Source of the DNA: Lactococcus ileimucosae
GTDB lineage: Bacteria > Bacillota > Bacilli > Lactobacillales > Streptococcaceae
DNA length: 64,000 nt
Reading direction: 5' to 3'
Assembly: GCF_943193185.1 (NCBI RefSeq)
Contig: NZ_CALPDE010000008.1
Coordinates: 1 to 64,000, forward strand
Shown piece after piece: positions 15,225 to 24,561 of this stretch (within the stretch, counting starts at the first letter, position 1; each line of letters starts with the position of its first letter). The position numbers and the translations under genes are program-made. The notes under the pieces are model-generated. The model saw nothing but the letters and a program-made list of their open reading frames with translations. It was not told the DNA's origin and ran no database searches.

Positions 15225-17432
15225 ATGGCTATTATCGTCAATGAAGAAAAGGGCATTTTTGCCCTTGAAACGCAAAACAGCCTTTATCAAATGCAGATTG
15301 GCAAATTTGGTCATCTGTTCCATATGTACTATGGAGAAAAAATGGTCCCGCAAGACTTGTCATACTTATTATTTGACGGGCAAGCCAACTTCACTCCCTA
15401 CCCCTATGAGTCAAACAATCGTTCAGATTCACTGGACTTTCTGCCTCAAGAATATCCCACTTCAGGCACAGGTGATTTACGCAGTGTTGCTCTAGACATT
15501 GAAAATGAAGACGGTACACATGTGGTGGATTTACGTTTTAAGACTTTTGAGTTGATGTCAGGAAAATATAGACTGGAAAGTTTGCCAAGTTTTTTTGCTA
15601 AAGCTGACGAAAAAGTCGAAACTTTAAAAATTATTCTCTTTGACAAGATTTCTAATATCGAAGTTGAATTATACTACGGTGTCTTTGAAGATAGGGACGT
15701 GATTACACGGGCAAGCCGTATCACAAATTTAGGGACAGCATCTATCACTATCAGAAAAGCACAGTCTCTAACTTTAGATTTTCATACAGGCCAGTTTGAT
15801 TTGATTCATTTTCATGGTAAATGGACGATGGAGCGTCAGTTCGAACGTCTTCCCATTCGTCACAGTACACACAGCTTTGGATCAAATCATGGCGTTTCAA
15901 GCAACCGTCAAAATCCTGGTTTTATAATCGCAGACAAGAACACCACTGAAACGTCCGGGGCTTGCTATGGTTTCAACTTGGTTTACAGCGGGAATTTTAC
16001 AGCAACAGCTGAACAATCAAGTCTGGAGCTAAGCCGTATAACCCTAGGTTTGGGCGATTCTACTTTCTCATGGCGCTTGGTTACAGGTGAAGCTTTTGGA
16101 ACACCCGAAGCTATCTTGTCTTACTCCTCTCAGGGCTTCGAGAGAATCTCTCAGAACTTTCACGATGTCATCAGACAAAATCTCAGCCGAAGTAAATTTA
16201 CGAATACCAGTCGTCCAGTACTTATCAACAACTGGGAAGCAACCTACTTTGACTTCACAGGTGAAAAGCTACTCGATATTGCTCAAAGTGCAACAGAAAT
16301 CGGTGTGGACTTGCTGGTCATGGATGACGGCTGGTTTGCTAACCGCTTTGACGACAACCGTTCCCTTGGAGATTGGTATGTTAATGAAGAAAAGCTTGGG
16401 ATGCCACTCAAAGATTTTGTGCATAAGATTAATGATTTGGGACTAAAATTCGGCCTCTGGATAGAACCTGAAATGGTTAGCGAAGAAAGTGAACTTTATC
16501 GCGCACATCCCGAATGGGCACTAAATTTTCCACATCGAAAACCTCTCATGGGCCGTAATCAGCTTGTTTTAGATATGTCTAAGCCAGAAGTTATTGAATA
16601 TCTCTTTGATTGTCTAACTTCTATTTTTGATCAGGCAAATATTGAATATGTGAAGTGGGACATGAATAGACCGATTACCGATTGGTTTTCCAAAGATTTA
16701 GTTAATGGTCGCCAAGGCGAGCTACAGCACCGTTATATTTTGGGGCTTTATGACTTATTGGAACGTTTAACCTCGCGTTATCCTAACGTCTGTTTTGAGA
16801 GATGTGCAAGTGGTGGTGCGCGTTTCGACTTGGGAATGCTTTATTATCAGCCACAAATCTGGACGTCTGATAACACAGATGCCATCAATCGCTTAAAAAT
16901 CCAATATGGGATGAGCTTTTTCTACCCTATATCATCCATGGGCGCACATGTTGCAGTTTCACCAAGTCATAGTAACGGACGGATAACAACACTGAAAACA
17001 CGGGCCTTAACAGCTGCAGTGGGAACTTTCGGATATGAGCTAGACCTCACAAAAATGACTAATGATGAGAAAGCTGAAGCTTTAGATTACACAAAGGCTT
17101 ATAAAGCCTATCAAAAACTAATTTTTTCTGGTGATTATTACCGTCTTGAAAATCCATTTGACACGGAATGCTCTTCTTGGCAGATTGTTTCCAAGGATAA
17201 GTCAGAAAGTCTTTTGACCTTTGTAGCGACAAATGTAACCGGATACCCACCTGCTTTTTATTTAAAAGCCAAGGGACTTGATAAATCCGCTCTTTATCTC
17301 GTTGAAGGGCAAGAATATTATGGTTCAGTTTTGATGAATATCGGTATCAAGCTCCCTAAGCTAACAGGTGTTTACCCCTCTGTCCAATATTATATTAAAA
17401 AATCTAAAAGAGCTGGAAAAAAACAGTTGTAA
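15225..17432 (+). CDS. aga: Alpha-galactosidase, GH36 family
   Basis: Releases terminal alpha-galactose from melibiose, raffinose and related sugars. The start ATG 15225 follows AGGAG by seven bases; a longer frame from 15162 lacks a ribosome binding site and overlaps the terminator area. The 735-residue product has the GH36 layout: N-terminal beta-sandwich, central barrel with MDDGWFANRFDDN, the nucleophile in KWDMNR, CASGGARFD, the acid/base region SDNTD, and a C-terminal beta domain. No transporter, galactokinase or regulator is adjacent, so it is an isolated gene. No signal peptide; cytosolic. Confidence 0.95.
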   Translation: MAIIVNEEKGIFALETQNSLYQMQIGKFGHLFHMYYGEKMVPQDLSYLLFDGQANFTPYPYESNNRSDSLDFLPQEYPTSGTGDLRSVALDIENEDGTHVVDLRFKTFELMSGKYRLESLPSFFAKADEKVETLKIILFDKISNIEVELYYGVFEDRDVITRASRITNLGTASITIRKAQSLTLDFHTGQFDLIHFHGKWTMERQFERLPIRHSTHSFGSNHGVSSNRQNPGFIIADKNTTETSGACYGFNLVYSGNFTATAEQSSLELSRITLGLGDSTFSWRLVTGEAFGTPEAILSYSSQGFERISQNFHDVIRQNLSRSKFTNTSRPVLINNWEATYFDFTGEKLLDIAQSATEIGVDLLVMDDGWFANRFDDNRSLGDWYVNEEKLGMPLKDFVHKINDLGLKFGLWIEPEMVSEESELYRAHPEWALNFPHRKPLMGRNQLVLDMSKPEVIEYLFDCLTSIFDQANIEYVKWDMNRPITDWFSKDLVNGRQGELQHRYILGLYDLLERLTSRYPNVCFERCASGGARFDLGMLYYQPQIWTSDNTDAINRLKIQYGMSFFYPISSMGAHVAVSPSHSNGRITTLKTRALTAAVGTFGYELDLTKMTNDEKAEALDYTKAYKAYQKLIFSGDYYRLENPFDTECSSWQIVSKDKSESLLTFVATNVTGYPPAFYLKAKGLDKSALYLVEGQEYYGSVLMNIGIKLPKLTGVYPSVQYYIKKSKRAGKKQL

Positions 17433-17525
17433 AGAAGAAATGCAATACCACCAGTTTCTTCCCCATTTTTTAAACTCTTCAACCTAACGCTTTTACTGGT
17501 TTCAGCTTTCTTTCTATATAGAAAA

Positions 17526-17552
17526 TGTCCCCTCTAATTACTCAAGGGAACA
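17526..17552 (-). terminator. Probable terminator of DEAD-box helicase gene
   Basis: Reading leftward TGTTCCCT and AGGGGACA pair (one G-T) around an 11-base loop, followed by TTTTC. It lies in the convergent gap between aga and the helicase. Confidence 0.5.
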
Positions 17553-17622
17553 TCTGATACTTAAAGCTCTTTTCACCGGTTCCAGAATGTAAAAACTGAA
17601 ATTCGATAAAACGCTTCTCTGA

Positions 17623-19200
17623 TTATTTATCACCACGGTTTCGCATTACAAAGCCGGTTTGCTTTTCACTCCCCTGTGTTTTAGGTTTGCGGTCTTTTTT
17701 GTAATATTCACGTTTTTTATCGTCACGATCGCGCCAGTTACGTTTCTTATCGTCAGCTTTACCACGGTAGCCACCTTTGCCACTACGCTCACGCCCGTAA
17801 CGGCCACTCCCTTTGCTTCCTTTAGACTTACCTTTAAAGCCCTTGTTTTCACCGTTAAATGGCAGTGGACGTTCTGCTGTGATTTGGACTTCTGGCATTG
17901 TGTCTGGATCCTTCACACGGCTTTGGATAAGCATCGCAACGAGTTCTTTCACATCATAGTCTGCCATCAGTTGCTCTGCATCTGCATCAAACTTAGCCAA
18001 CTTACTTTTGAGCTTTTCCTCTTGCAGGTCGCGTTTAATCTCATCCATAGCTACAGAAAGGCTCGCTTGATAAGCATCCTCTTTTGTTGGTGGACGCATA
18101 GCTTTCATTTCTTTTTTCGTCAACTTTTCAATAGCACGAAGATAGCCCATTTCATTGTAGCTAACAAAGGTTACAGAGCGACCAGATTTGCCTGCACGAC
18201 CTGTACGCCCAATACGGTGGACATAGCTTTCCTGGTCCTGAGTGATGTCATAGTTGTAAACGTGAGTAACTCCTGAAATATCAAGACCACGCGCTGCAAC
18301 GTCAGTTGCAACCAAAATATCCAAATGTCCACCTTTAAAGTCACGTAAAACACGTAAACGTTTATTTTGATCTAGGTCCCCATGAATGCCTTCTGCACGA
18401 TAGCCACGTAATTTCAAGCCACGTGTGATTTCATCTACACGGCGTTTTGTACGTCCAAATACAATTGCAAGTTCTGGACGTTCAACATCAAGTAAACGTG
18501 TCAAGACATCAAATTTTTCAAACTCTTTTGTCTTGATAAAGTATTGGTCAATGCGATCCGCGGTCATTTCTTTAGCAGCCACCTTGACATGTTCAGGATT
18601 TTTCATGAATTTCACACCAATTTTTTTGATGTCATTTGGCATTGTTGCTGAAAAGAGCAATGTTTGACGTTCTACTGGCGTTTTCCCAATGATGAACTCA
18701 ATATCATCAAGGAAGCCCATGTTGAGCATCTCGTCTGCTTCATCAAGAATCAATGTTTCAAGATGTGAAAGGTCAAGTGCTTTACGCTTAAGCAAATCAA
18801 CCATACGTCCTGGTGTACCAACAACGATATGGGCACCTGAGCGCAAGGCCTTGATTTGTTTTTCAATGCTTGAACCGCCAAACACTGTACGTACTTTAAG
18901 CCCTTTAGATTTACCAAAACGGAAGAGCTCTTCCTGACCTTGCACAGCAAGTTCGCGTGTTGGTGCAACAACAAGCGCTTGAATGGCTTTATTTTCTGGA
19001 TTAATTTTTTCGATAGTTGGGAGACCAAAAGCGGCTGTTTTCCCTGTCCCTGTCTGGGCTTGTCCAAGAACGTCACGTCCTGAGAGCGCTAACTGGATAG
19101 TTTGCTCTTGGATGGGCGTTGGCTGTTTATAACCGATAGCTGTAAGAGTTTCGACAATGCCTTCTGAAAGGCCTAGTTCGTTGAATTTCAATTGTTTCAC
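17623..19200 (-). CDS. cshA: DEAD-box RNA helicase CshA
   Basis: ATP-dependent RNA helicase of the CshA type, working in RNA decay and ribosome assembly, especially in the cold. The 525 residues include AQTGTGKT (motif I), PTRELA, a DEADEML motif, SAT, and HRIGRTGR. Residues from about 440 form a Gly/Arg/Lys-rich tail for RNA binding, typical of the family. The gene is monocistronic. Assignment of the family is certain; CshA rather than CshB follows from the long tail and overall length. Confidence 0.93.
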   Translation of the reverse strand: MKQLKFNELGLSEGIVETLTAIGYKQPTPIQEQTIQLALSGRDVLGQAQTGTGKTAAFGLPTIEKINPENKAIQALVVAPTRELAVQGQEELFRFGKSKGLKVRTVFGGSSIEKQIKALRSGAHIVVGTPGRMVDLLKRKALDLSHLETLILDEADEMLNMGFLDDIEFIIGKTPVERQTLLFSATMPNDIKKIGVKFMKNPEHVKVAAKEMTADRIDQYFIKTKEFEKFDVLTRLLDVERPELAIVFGRTKRRVDEITRGLKLRGYRAEGIHGDLDQNKRLRVLRDFKGGHLDILVATDVAARGLDISGVTHVYNYDITQDQESYVHRIGRTGRAGKSGRSVTFVSYNEMGYLRAIEKLTKKEMKAMRPPTKEDAYQASLSVAMDEIKRDLQEEKLKSKLAKFDADAEQLMADYDVKELVAMLIQSRVKDPDTMPEVQITAERPLPFNGENKGFKGKSKGSKGSGRYGRERSGKGGYRGKADDKKRNWRDRDDKKREYYKKDRKPKTQGSEKQTGFVMRNRGDK

Positions 19201-19387
19201 CTATAATTTTCTAAATTTGCCCTTGGCAAATATGACGACCAAGCTCGAAAGCTCAGTTACAGGCGAAAAAATATTTGTCTTAACTCGCCTGAATATATAA
19301 CTTGACTATTATATCATACTTTTAAAAATGTAAATGCTTACCACCTTTTCTTTTTTTAAATTTTTTTGAACACAAAGGAAAAAACCA

Positions 19388-19410
19388 AAAAAAGCCCACA
19401 AGGGGCTTGT
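19388..19410 (-). terminator. Terminator of prfC
   Basis: AAGCCC and GGGCTT stems with a short loop; reading leftward the stem is followed by TTTTTTT. It lies 18 bases after the prfC stop. Confidence 0.85.
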
Positions 19411-19427
19411 CCTGTATCAGAAAAGTA

Positions 19428-20999
19428 TTAAACAGAAAACTGCTCCATCAATTCCACATCGGGGTATTTATCTTTGAACCAGCGCATGGCAAAGTCATTT
19501 TCAAAGAGGAAGAGTGGATGATCAAAACGGTCTTTAGCCAAGATATTTCGACTTGACGACATCTTCTCATCCAAGTCTTCTGGCCTAATCCAACGTACTG
19601 TTTTACTCCCCAGCGGTGTCATAATGATTTCCGAATTGTATTCATTTTCCATACGGTGCTTGAAGACTTCAAACTGCAACTGACCGACCGCACCAAGCAT
19701 GATTTCTCCTGTTGTGTAGGTTTTATAGAGCTGAATGGCCCCTTCTTGCACCAGCTGTTCAATTCCTTTTTGGAAAGATTTTTGCTTCATGACGTTTTTT
19801 GCGGTCACACGCATAAAGAGCTCTGGTGTGAAAGTTGGCAGAGGTTCGAAAGGCGTTTTGAGTTTCCCTGTTGTCAGTGTATCCCCAACTTGGTAGGTCC
19901 CTGTATCGTAAACCCCAATGATATCACCCGCTACAGCATTTTCGACATTTTCACGGGATTCTGCCATAAACTGAGTCACGTTTGAAAGTTTGACTTGTTT
20001 GCCTGTACGGAGGAGCTTCACGCCCATTCCACGTTCAAATTCGCCAGAAACGATACGAACAAAAGCGATACGGTCACGATGGCGAATATCCATGTTGGCT
20101 TGAATTTTGAAGACAAAGCCTGAGAACTCCTCACGCAGAGGATCGATAAGCTCACCCTCTACTGTTTTATGACCATTTGGCTCAGGTGCATAGGTCAAGA
20201 AAGTATCTAGGAAAGTTTCAACACCAAAGTCGGTCAAAGCTGAGCCAAAAAATACTGGCGTGAGCTGACCTGCAAGAACTTTCTTCTCATCAAATTCATT
20301 ACCTGCATCAAGTAAAAGCTCTGCATCTTCCATAGCCTGTGCATAGAAAGGGTTATTTGTCAAAGGATGGCTGGCATCAATCTCGCCGTTTTCATCAAAC
20401 TCAATGAAACGTTCGCCGTTTTCAGGCTGATAAACCTCGATACGTTTGTTGTAGAAATCATAAAGTCCTTGGAAATTTTTCCCCATACCGATTGGCCAGT
20501 TCATTGGCACGGAAGCGATACCTAAAATATCTTCCAATTCGCTCAGCAAGTCAAGCGGTTCACGCCCATCACGGTCCAATTTATTAATAAAGGTAAATAC
20601 AGGAATACCACGGCGTTTTACAACTTGGAAAAGCTTTTTGGTCTGAGCCTCGATACCCTTGGCGCTGTCAATAACCATGACAGCAGCATCAACGGCCATC
20701 AAGGTACGATAAGTATCTTCTGAGAAGTCCTCGTGCCCTGGTGTATCCAAGATATTCACGCGCTTGCCCGCATAGTCAAACTGCATAACAGATGAAGTCA
20801 CGGAAATCCCACGTTCTTTTTCAATATCCATCCAGTCGGACTTAGCAAAGTTACCTGTTTTACGTGCTTTGACCGTTCCGGCCTCGCGGATGGCTCCACC
20901 AAATTTAAGGAGTTGTTCTGTTATTGTTGTTTTACCAGCATCCGGGTGACTGATGATGGCAAAGGTACGTCGTTTTTTTATTTCTTCTGCTCTATTCAT
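19428..20999 (-). CDS. prfC: Peptide chain release factor 3
   Basis: RF3 is a translational GTPase that recycles RF1/RF2 from the ribosome after peptide release. The 523 residues carry [17 protein letters not shown] and NKLDRDGR in the G domain, followed by EF-Tu-like and C-terminal domains. Length and order fit the family exactly. It is monocistronic, flanked by a terminator and by the decayed locus at 21.2-21.7 kb upstream. Confidence 0.96.
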   Translation of the reverse strand: MNRAEEIKKRRTFAIISHPDAGKTTITEQLLKFGGAIREAGTVKARKTGNFAKSDWMDIEKERGISVTSSVMQFDYAGKRVNILDTPGHEDFSEDTYRTLMAVDAAVMVIDSAKGIEAQTKKLFQVVKRRGIPVFTFINKLDRDGREPLDLLSELEDILGIASVPMNWPIGMGKNFQGLYDFYNKRIEVYQPENGERFIEFDENGEIDASHPLTNNPFYAQAMEDAELLLDAGNEFDEKKVLAGQLTPVFFGSALTDFGVETFLDTFLTYAPEPNGHKTVEGELIDPLREEFSGFVFKIQANMDIRHRDRIAFVRIVSGEFERGMGVKLLRTGKQVKLSNVTQFMAESRENVENAVAGDIIGVYDTGTYQVGDTLTTGKLKTPFEPLPTFTPELFMRVTAKNVMKQKSFQKGIEQLVQEGAIQLYKTYTTGEIMLGAVGQLQFEVFKHRMENEYNSEIIMTPLGSKTVRWIRPEDLDEKMSSSRNILAKDRFDHPLFLFENDFAMRWFKDKYPDVELMEQFSV

Positions 21000-21190
21000 T
21001 TTTCAAACCTATTCTTATCAAATTATATGCTTCTTAATTATAACAGAATTATCGTCTTGACTCTAGATTGATCTCCATGAGACTACGATAAACACAAAAA
21101 AATTATAAGAAAGAGAGGGGTTCTCTCATACTATCCTAAAAGTCTTAAAACCCTTTGCAATTGACGCGTACTATAAAAAAAAATTAAAAT

Positions 21191-21212
21191 AAAAAAACGG
21201 AAAATTCCGTTT
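21191..21212 (-). terminator. Terminator of decayed locus
   Basis: AAACGGA and TCCGTTT arms around ATTT; reading leftward followed by a run of seven T then ATTTT. Two very short frames upstream (starting near 21265 and 21240) run through the hairpin and are not convincing genes. Confidence 0.7.
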
Positions 21213-21356
21213 GTGAAATTGTGTAAAATCCATTTTTCATCACCCTTCTTTACCACTTTAAACATCACACCTCCTTCTTTCATGTCCTCTCTATCTTCAA
21301 ATGATTCTTATCCAAAAGAATTTCAACTGTGACTTAATATTTCTTAAGAATTTTTT

Positions 21357-21602
21357 TCAAAGAGTGAATCGCGTTTTTGTACAAAAAATTCCCCATCCAA
21401 TTCCTAAAGCAAGTAGAACATAGACTGTTAAAATTCCCCACGCTTCTAAAGAAGGTATCTGCAACATAGGTACGGGTTGAGTAATAACATTTTTTCCAAC
21501 ATTCGAAAAAACATTCATCATTCCATTTTTAAAATCATATTTTCCAAAATTAGGTAATACTAGATCATAAAGTAAAAATAAAACAATGCTTATAACATAC
21601 TT
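21357..21602 (-). pseudogene. C-terminal remnant of a membrane protein, possibly an ABC permease
   Basis: An open frame of 81 codons with no start codon until ATG 21521. The readable part includes VISIVLFLLYDLVLPN at the start and, near the end, SLEAWGILTVYVLLALGIG and WGIFCTKTRF: a last membrane helix followed by a basic tail, as in ABC-2 permeases. The frame opens inside a copy of the short-peptide promoter (-10 at 21591-21596), so a deletion seems to have joined promoter to gene tail. The remaining ATG lacks a good ribosome binding site. Non-functional gene debris is the best reading; the permease identity is inference. Confidence 0.5.
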
Positions 21603-21660
21603 TTAGCTGGCAGTTACAAGGCTTAAAAATCCCCATTCAGCAAAGATTTAATCCAATATT
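21591..21660 (-). promoter_or_regulatory. Decayed copy of the short-peptide promoter region
   Basis: Reading leftward, a 22-base upstream box (AATATTGGATTAAATC plus TTTGCT) is identical to 1328-1349. It is followed by GGGGATTTTTAA and CTTGTAACT-N2-CAGCTAAAAGTATG, matching the 1369 promoter. The -10 has become GTTATA. TTGTAA (21619-21614) is still 17 bases from it. No peptide gene follows. Confidence 0.65.
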
Positions 21661-21806
21661 ATAAATTGATACTTATTCATGTAAAATATGTCTTACCCGT
21701 GTATAATCTTTTGTGAAATTCAAAAGCGTGTAGCCTTACGGAATAATGGCTCGCATGAAATTAGTAAGAAGCGTTCACCAAGCAATAAAAAGTGTATATA
21801 TAAAAT

Positions 21807-21837
21807 AAAGAGCTGCATGATTTTGATGCAACTCTTT
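21807..21837. terminator. Terminator near divergent-PAP2 gene
   Basis: AAAGAG-C-TGCAT pairs with ATGCA-A-CTCTTT. T-rich on both sides. It probably ends the leftward gene at 21947. The remaining 21000-21190 and 21840-21946 show no gene. Confidence 0.6.
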
Positions 21838-21946
21838 GTTTTGTATGTGTGTTTATATATAAATATTCAAGAGAAAACTTGCTGAGAAATAGCTTATACG
21901 ACTCTGATAGCGTGTTATCCTATGTACAATAACAGTACAGCCTGCT

Positions 21947-22390
21947 TCAATTCATCAAAAGTGCAACAAGGATTCCTAAAATAGCACCGCCAAGCACCTG
22001 TACTGGCGTATGTCCCAGTAATTCCTTCAGCGCTTTTTCTGCATTGATCTTGGGGCTCTCAATCGTTTTGATAATGATATTCAGGATATAAGCATGCGTT
22101 CCTGCTTGACGTCGAATCCCCTGCGCATCATACATCACCACAAAAGCAAAAACTGTTGCTACCGCAAAAATAGGCGAGTCAAAGCCTTGCGATAAGCCCG
22201 TTGCTGTTGTCATCGAAACAACTAAAGCACTGTGGGAACTCGGCATACCTCCTGTCGCAAAAAGCAAGCTCCAATCCAGCTTTTTATAACGAAATACATC
22301 AACGATAATTTTAATTGTTTGTGCAGCAAACCACCCTACTAAAGCCGTTAGTAATATCTGGTTACTTATAATTTCTTTAAAAAAATTCAT
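21947..22390 (-). CDS. Divergent PAP2 family membrane protein (DUF212, YuiD-like)
   Basis: A 147-residue membrane protein with several hydrophobic segments. GGMPSSHSA, and YDAQGIRRQAGTHA with later LLGHTP, are the hallmarks of the DUF212/YuiD family, distantly related to PAP2 phosphatases; biological function is not established. Start ATG has GGGGGATA upstream. It is a single gene upstream of the opp cluster end and not obviously part of it. Confidence 0.85.
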   Translation of the reverse strand: MNFFKEIISNQILLTALVGWFAAQTIKIIVDVFRYKKLDWSLLFATGGMPSSHSALVVSMTTATGLSQGFDSPIFAVATVFAFVVMYDAQGIRRQAGTHAYILNIIIKTIESPKINAEKALKELLGHTPVQVLGGAILGILVALLMN

Positions 22391-22548
22391 CGTATCCCCC
22401 TTCTCTTGCCATAAAAATTTTCAAAATAAACTATAAATCCTTAACTTCATTTTATATCATTTATAGAGATTTCAAAAGTAAAACAGTATATCTTCGCTAT
22501 TTCTCTGCTTCTATCTAAAAAACCACACCATTTGGTGCAGTTTATTTC

Positions 22549-23484
22549 TTAAGCTGTTGCAATTTTTCTGTATTCAGCAGCTTCTTCTTCAGTTGATAAA
22601 ACAAAGTGTCCTGGAGTGATTTCGCGAAGCTCACGCGGCTGTCCATCCAGCTCAGCTGTTGGATCGTAAGACTGAGGTACACGACTGCGCTCTGAGATTG
22701 GATCTGGTGCAGGAATCGCACTCAATAATGATTTTGTATAAGGGTGTAGGGCATGGTTATACACTTGATCTGAAGTCCCCACTTCAAGAATTTTCCCCCA
22801 GTGCATAACACCGATGCGGTCCGAAATATATTTAACCATTGATAAGTCGTGGGCGATAAAAAGATAGGTGAGTCCTTCTTTTTCTTGGATGTCACGCATC
22901 AAGTTGACAACCTGAGCTTGAATAGAGACGTCCAATGCCGAAATTGGCTCATCAGCTACAATAAATTTAGGATTCACTGCCAAAGCGCGGGCAATACCGA
23001 TACGTTGACGTTGTCCACCAGAAAACTCATGAGGATAACGTGTCATATGATCTTGATTAAGTCCTACCAATTGGAGCAATTCTTTAACTTTTTCTGTGCG
23101 TTCTTCTGGGGTTTTAGCTAACCCATTAACGTCAATCCCTTCAGCAATGATGTCCTTAACACGCATTCTGCCATTCAATGATGCTTGCGGATCTTGGAAA
23201 ATCATCTGTACCTTTTCACGGAATTTTTTCAGCTCAGTTCCTTTAATCTTGCTGACATCCTTGCCATTGAAATGAATTTCACCTTTATGAATGTCATAAA
23301 GCTTTAGAATTGCACGACCAATTGTCGTTTTACCAGAACCTGATTCACCTACAAGACCAAATGTTTCTCCCTCATAGATATGAAAAGAAACGTCGTTGAT
23401 GGCTTTATTGACATTCTTTTTACCCTTGTTGAAAACCAGGTCAACACCCTTGAATTCGACAAGCTTTTTTCTTTCTTCAGTCAT
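22549..23484 (-). CDS. oppF: Oligopeptide ABC transporter ATP-binding protein OppF
   Basis: One of two ATPases energising peptide import. The 311 residues include Walker A GESGSGKTT, LSGGQ-type signature FSGGQRQR, Walker B FIVADEP and the C-terminal oligopeptide/dipeptide domain with HPYTKSLLSAIP. Its ATG overlaps the oppD stop (TAATG), so translation is coupled. Last gene of the leftward operon oppA-oppB-oppC-oppD-oppF. Confidence 0.93.
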   Translation of the reverse strand: MTEERKKLVEFKGVDLVFNKGKKNVNKAINDVSFHIYEGETFGLVGESGSGKTTIGRAILKLYDIHKGEIHFNGKDVSKIKGTELKKFREKVQMIFQDPQASLNGRMRVKDIIAEGIDVNGLAKTPEERTEKVKELLQLVGLNQDHMTRYPHEFSGGQRQRIGIARALAVNPKFIVADEPISALDVSIQAQVVNLMRDIQEKEGLTYLFIAHDLSMVKYISDRIGVMHWGKILEVGTSDQVYNHALHPYTKSLLSAIPAPDPISERSRVPQSYDPTAELDGQPRELREITPGHFVLSTEEEAAEYRKIATA

Positions 23485-24545
23485 TATTCAGCATTTCCCT
23501 TCATTTTCATTTCTTCCCAACGCGCCCAACGCTGTTGGATATTTTCAGATGGTGTTACCTTTGGTGAACGCTCATCTAAGAGCCATGATTTCACTTGATG
23601 TGTAGGTGAAATTTCAAAGTATGGCGGTGCTTCTTCAAAGTCAATTTCCAAAGCATATTGGTTACGGACAGCAAAAGCATCACCTTTTGGCGGATGGAGC
23701 AGATCAGGAGGTGTTCCCGGAATTGATACAAGTCGTTCAACATCTGTGTCAACAGTTGGCATTGAGTCTAAGAGTCCCCATGTATAAGGATGTTGTGGGT
23801 TGTAGAAAATTTCCTCCACAGTCCCGTATTCCACAATCTCTCCGGCATACATAACGGCAACACGGTCAGCAAAACCTGCAACGACACCCAAATCATGAGT
23901 GATAAAGATGATTGAGGATTCGATACGCTGTTGCAGCTCTGCCATCATGTGCATAATCTGTGCTTGAATCGTTACATCCAAGGCTGTTGTTGGCTCATCT
24001 GCAATAAGAATTTCTGGATCAGCAGCAAGAGCAATCGCGATTACCGCACGTTGACGCATCCCACCAGACCATTGGTGAGGATAGTCGTTGATGTGCTGCT
24101 CACTTTGAGGAATCCCTACGGCTTTCATCAACTCTAAGGCTTTCGCCAAAGCATCTTTTTTCTTCATCCCTTTATGCTTAATTAAAGGTTCCGCAATTTG
24201 ATTTCCAATACGCATGGTTGGGTCCAATGAAGTCATCGGATCTTGGAAAATCATTGAAATCTCATTGCCTCGGATTTTTTGCCAATCTTCTTCTTTGATG
24301 TCAAGCAGATTACGACCTTTAAAAAGGATTTCGCCTTTAGGTATTTCAGCGTTGGCTGCATTTAATCCCATCAAGGTTTTGTTTGTTACAGATTTACCTG
24401 AACCTGATTCACCAACAATAGCTAAGGTTTCACCTTTTTTCAAGTCAAAGGAAACATCACGGATGGCTTTCACCTTTCCAGCATATGTTTTGAAATTGAC
24501 ATGCAGATTTTTTACTTCAAGTACTTTTTCTTCTTTTTCAGTCAT
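23484..24545 (-). CDS. oppD: Oligopeptide ABC transporter ATP-binding protein OppD
   Basis: The partner ATPase of OppF. The 353 residues carry Walker A GESGSGKSV, WSGGMRQR signature, ILIADEPTTALD Walker B and the C-terminal peptide-transporter extension (HPYTWGLLDSMP). It follows oppC by 16 bp. The order A-B-C-D-F with the binding protein first is the streptococcal Ami / lactococcal Dpp-like arrangement, rather than the L. lactis opp order in which oppA is last. Confidence 0.93.
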   Translation of the reverse strand: MTEKEEKVLEVKNLHVNFKTYAGKVKAIRDVSFDLKKGETLAIVGESGSGKSVTNKTLMGLNAANAEIPKGEILFKGRNLLDIKEEDWQKIRGNEISMIFQDPMTSLDPTMRIGNQIAEPLIKHKGMKKKDALAKALELMKAVGIPQSEQHINDYPHQWSGGMRQRAVIAIALAADPEILIADEPTTALDVTIQAQIMHMMAELQQRIESSIIFITHDLGVVAGFADRVAVMYAGEIVEYGTVEEIFYNPQHPYTWGLLDSMPTVDTDVERLVSIPGTPPDLLHPPKGDAFAVRNQYALEIDFEEAPPYFEISPTHQVKSWLLDERSPKVTPSENIQQRWARWEEMKMKGNAE

Positions 24546-24561
24546 TTTACTTCCTCATTTC

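Noticed and set aside
17659-18276. Long plus-strand open frame of 205 codons
   Set aside because: It is antisense to the Arg/Gly/Lys-rich tail and helicase core of cshA; long antisense frames are expected there.
21240-21265. Tiny frames in the decayed locus, one with AAGGAGGTG upstream
   Set aside because: Both run through the terminator hairpin at 21191-21212 and do not resemble the Cys-x6-Cys peptides.
1328-21660. Insertion-sequence ends from the repeated 22-base box
   Set aside because: The box is always followed by promoter sequence and there is no transposase, terminal repeat pair or target duplication visible.
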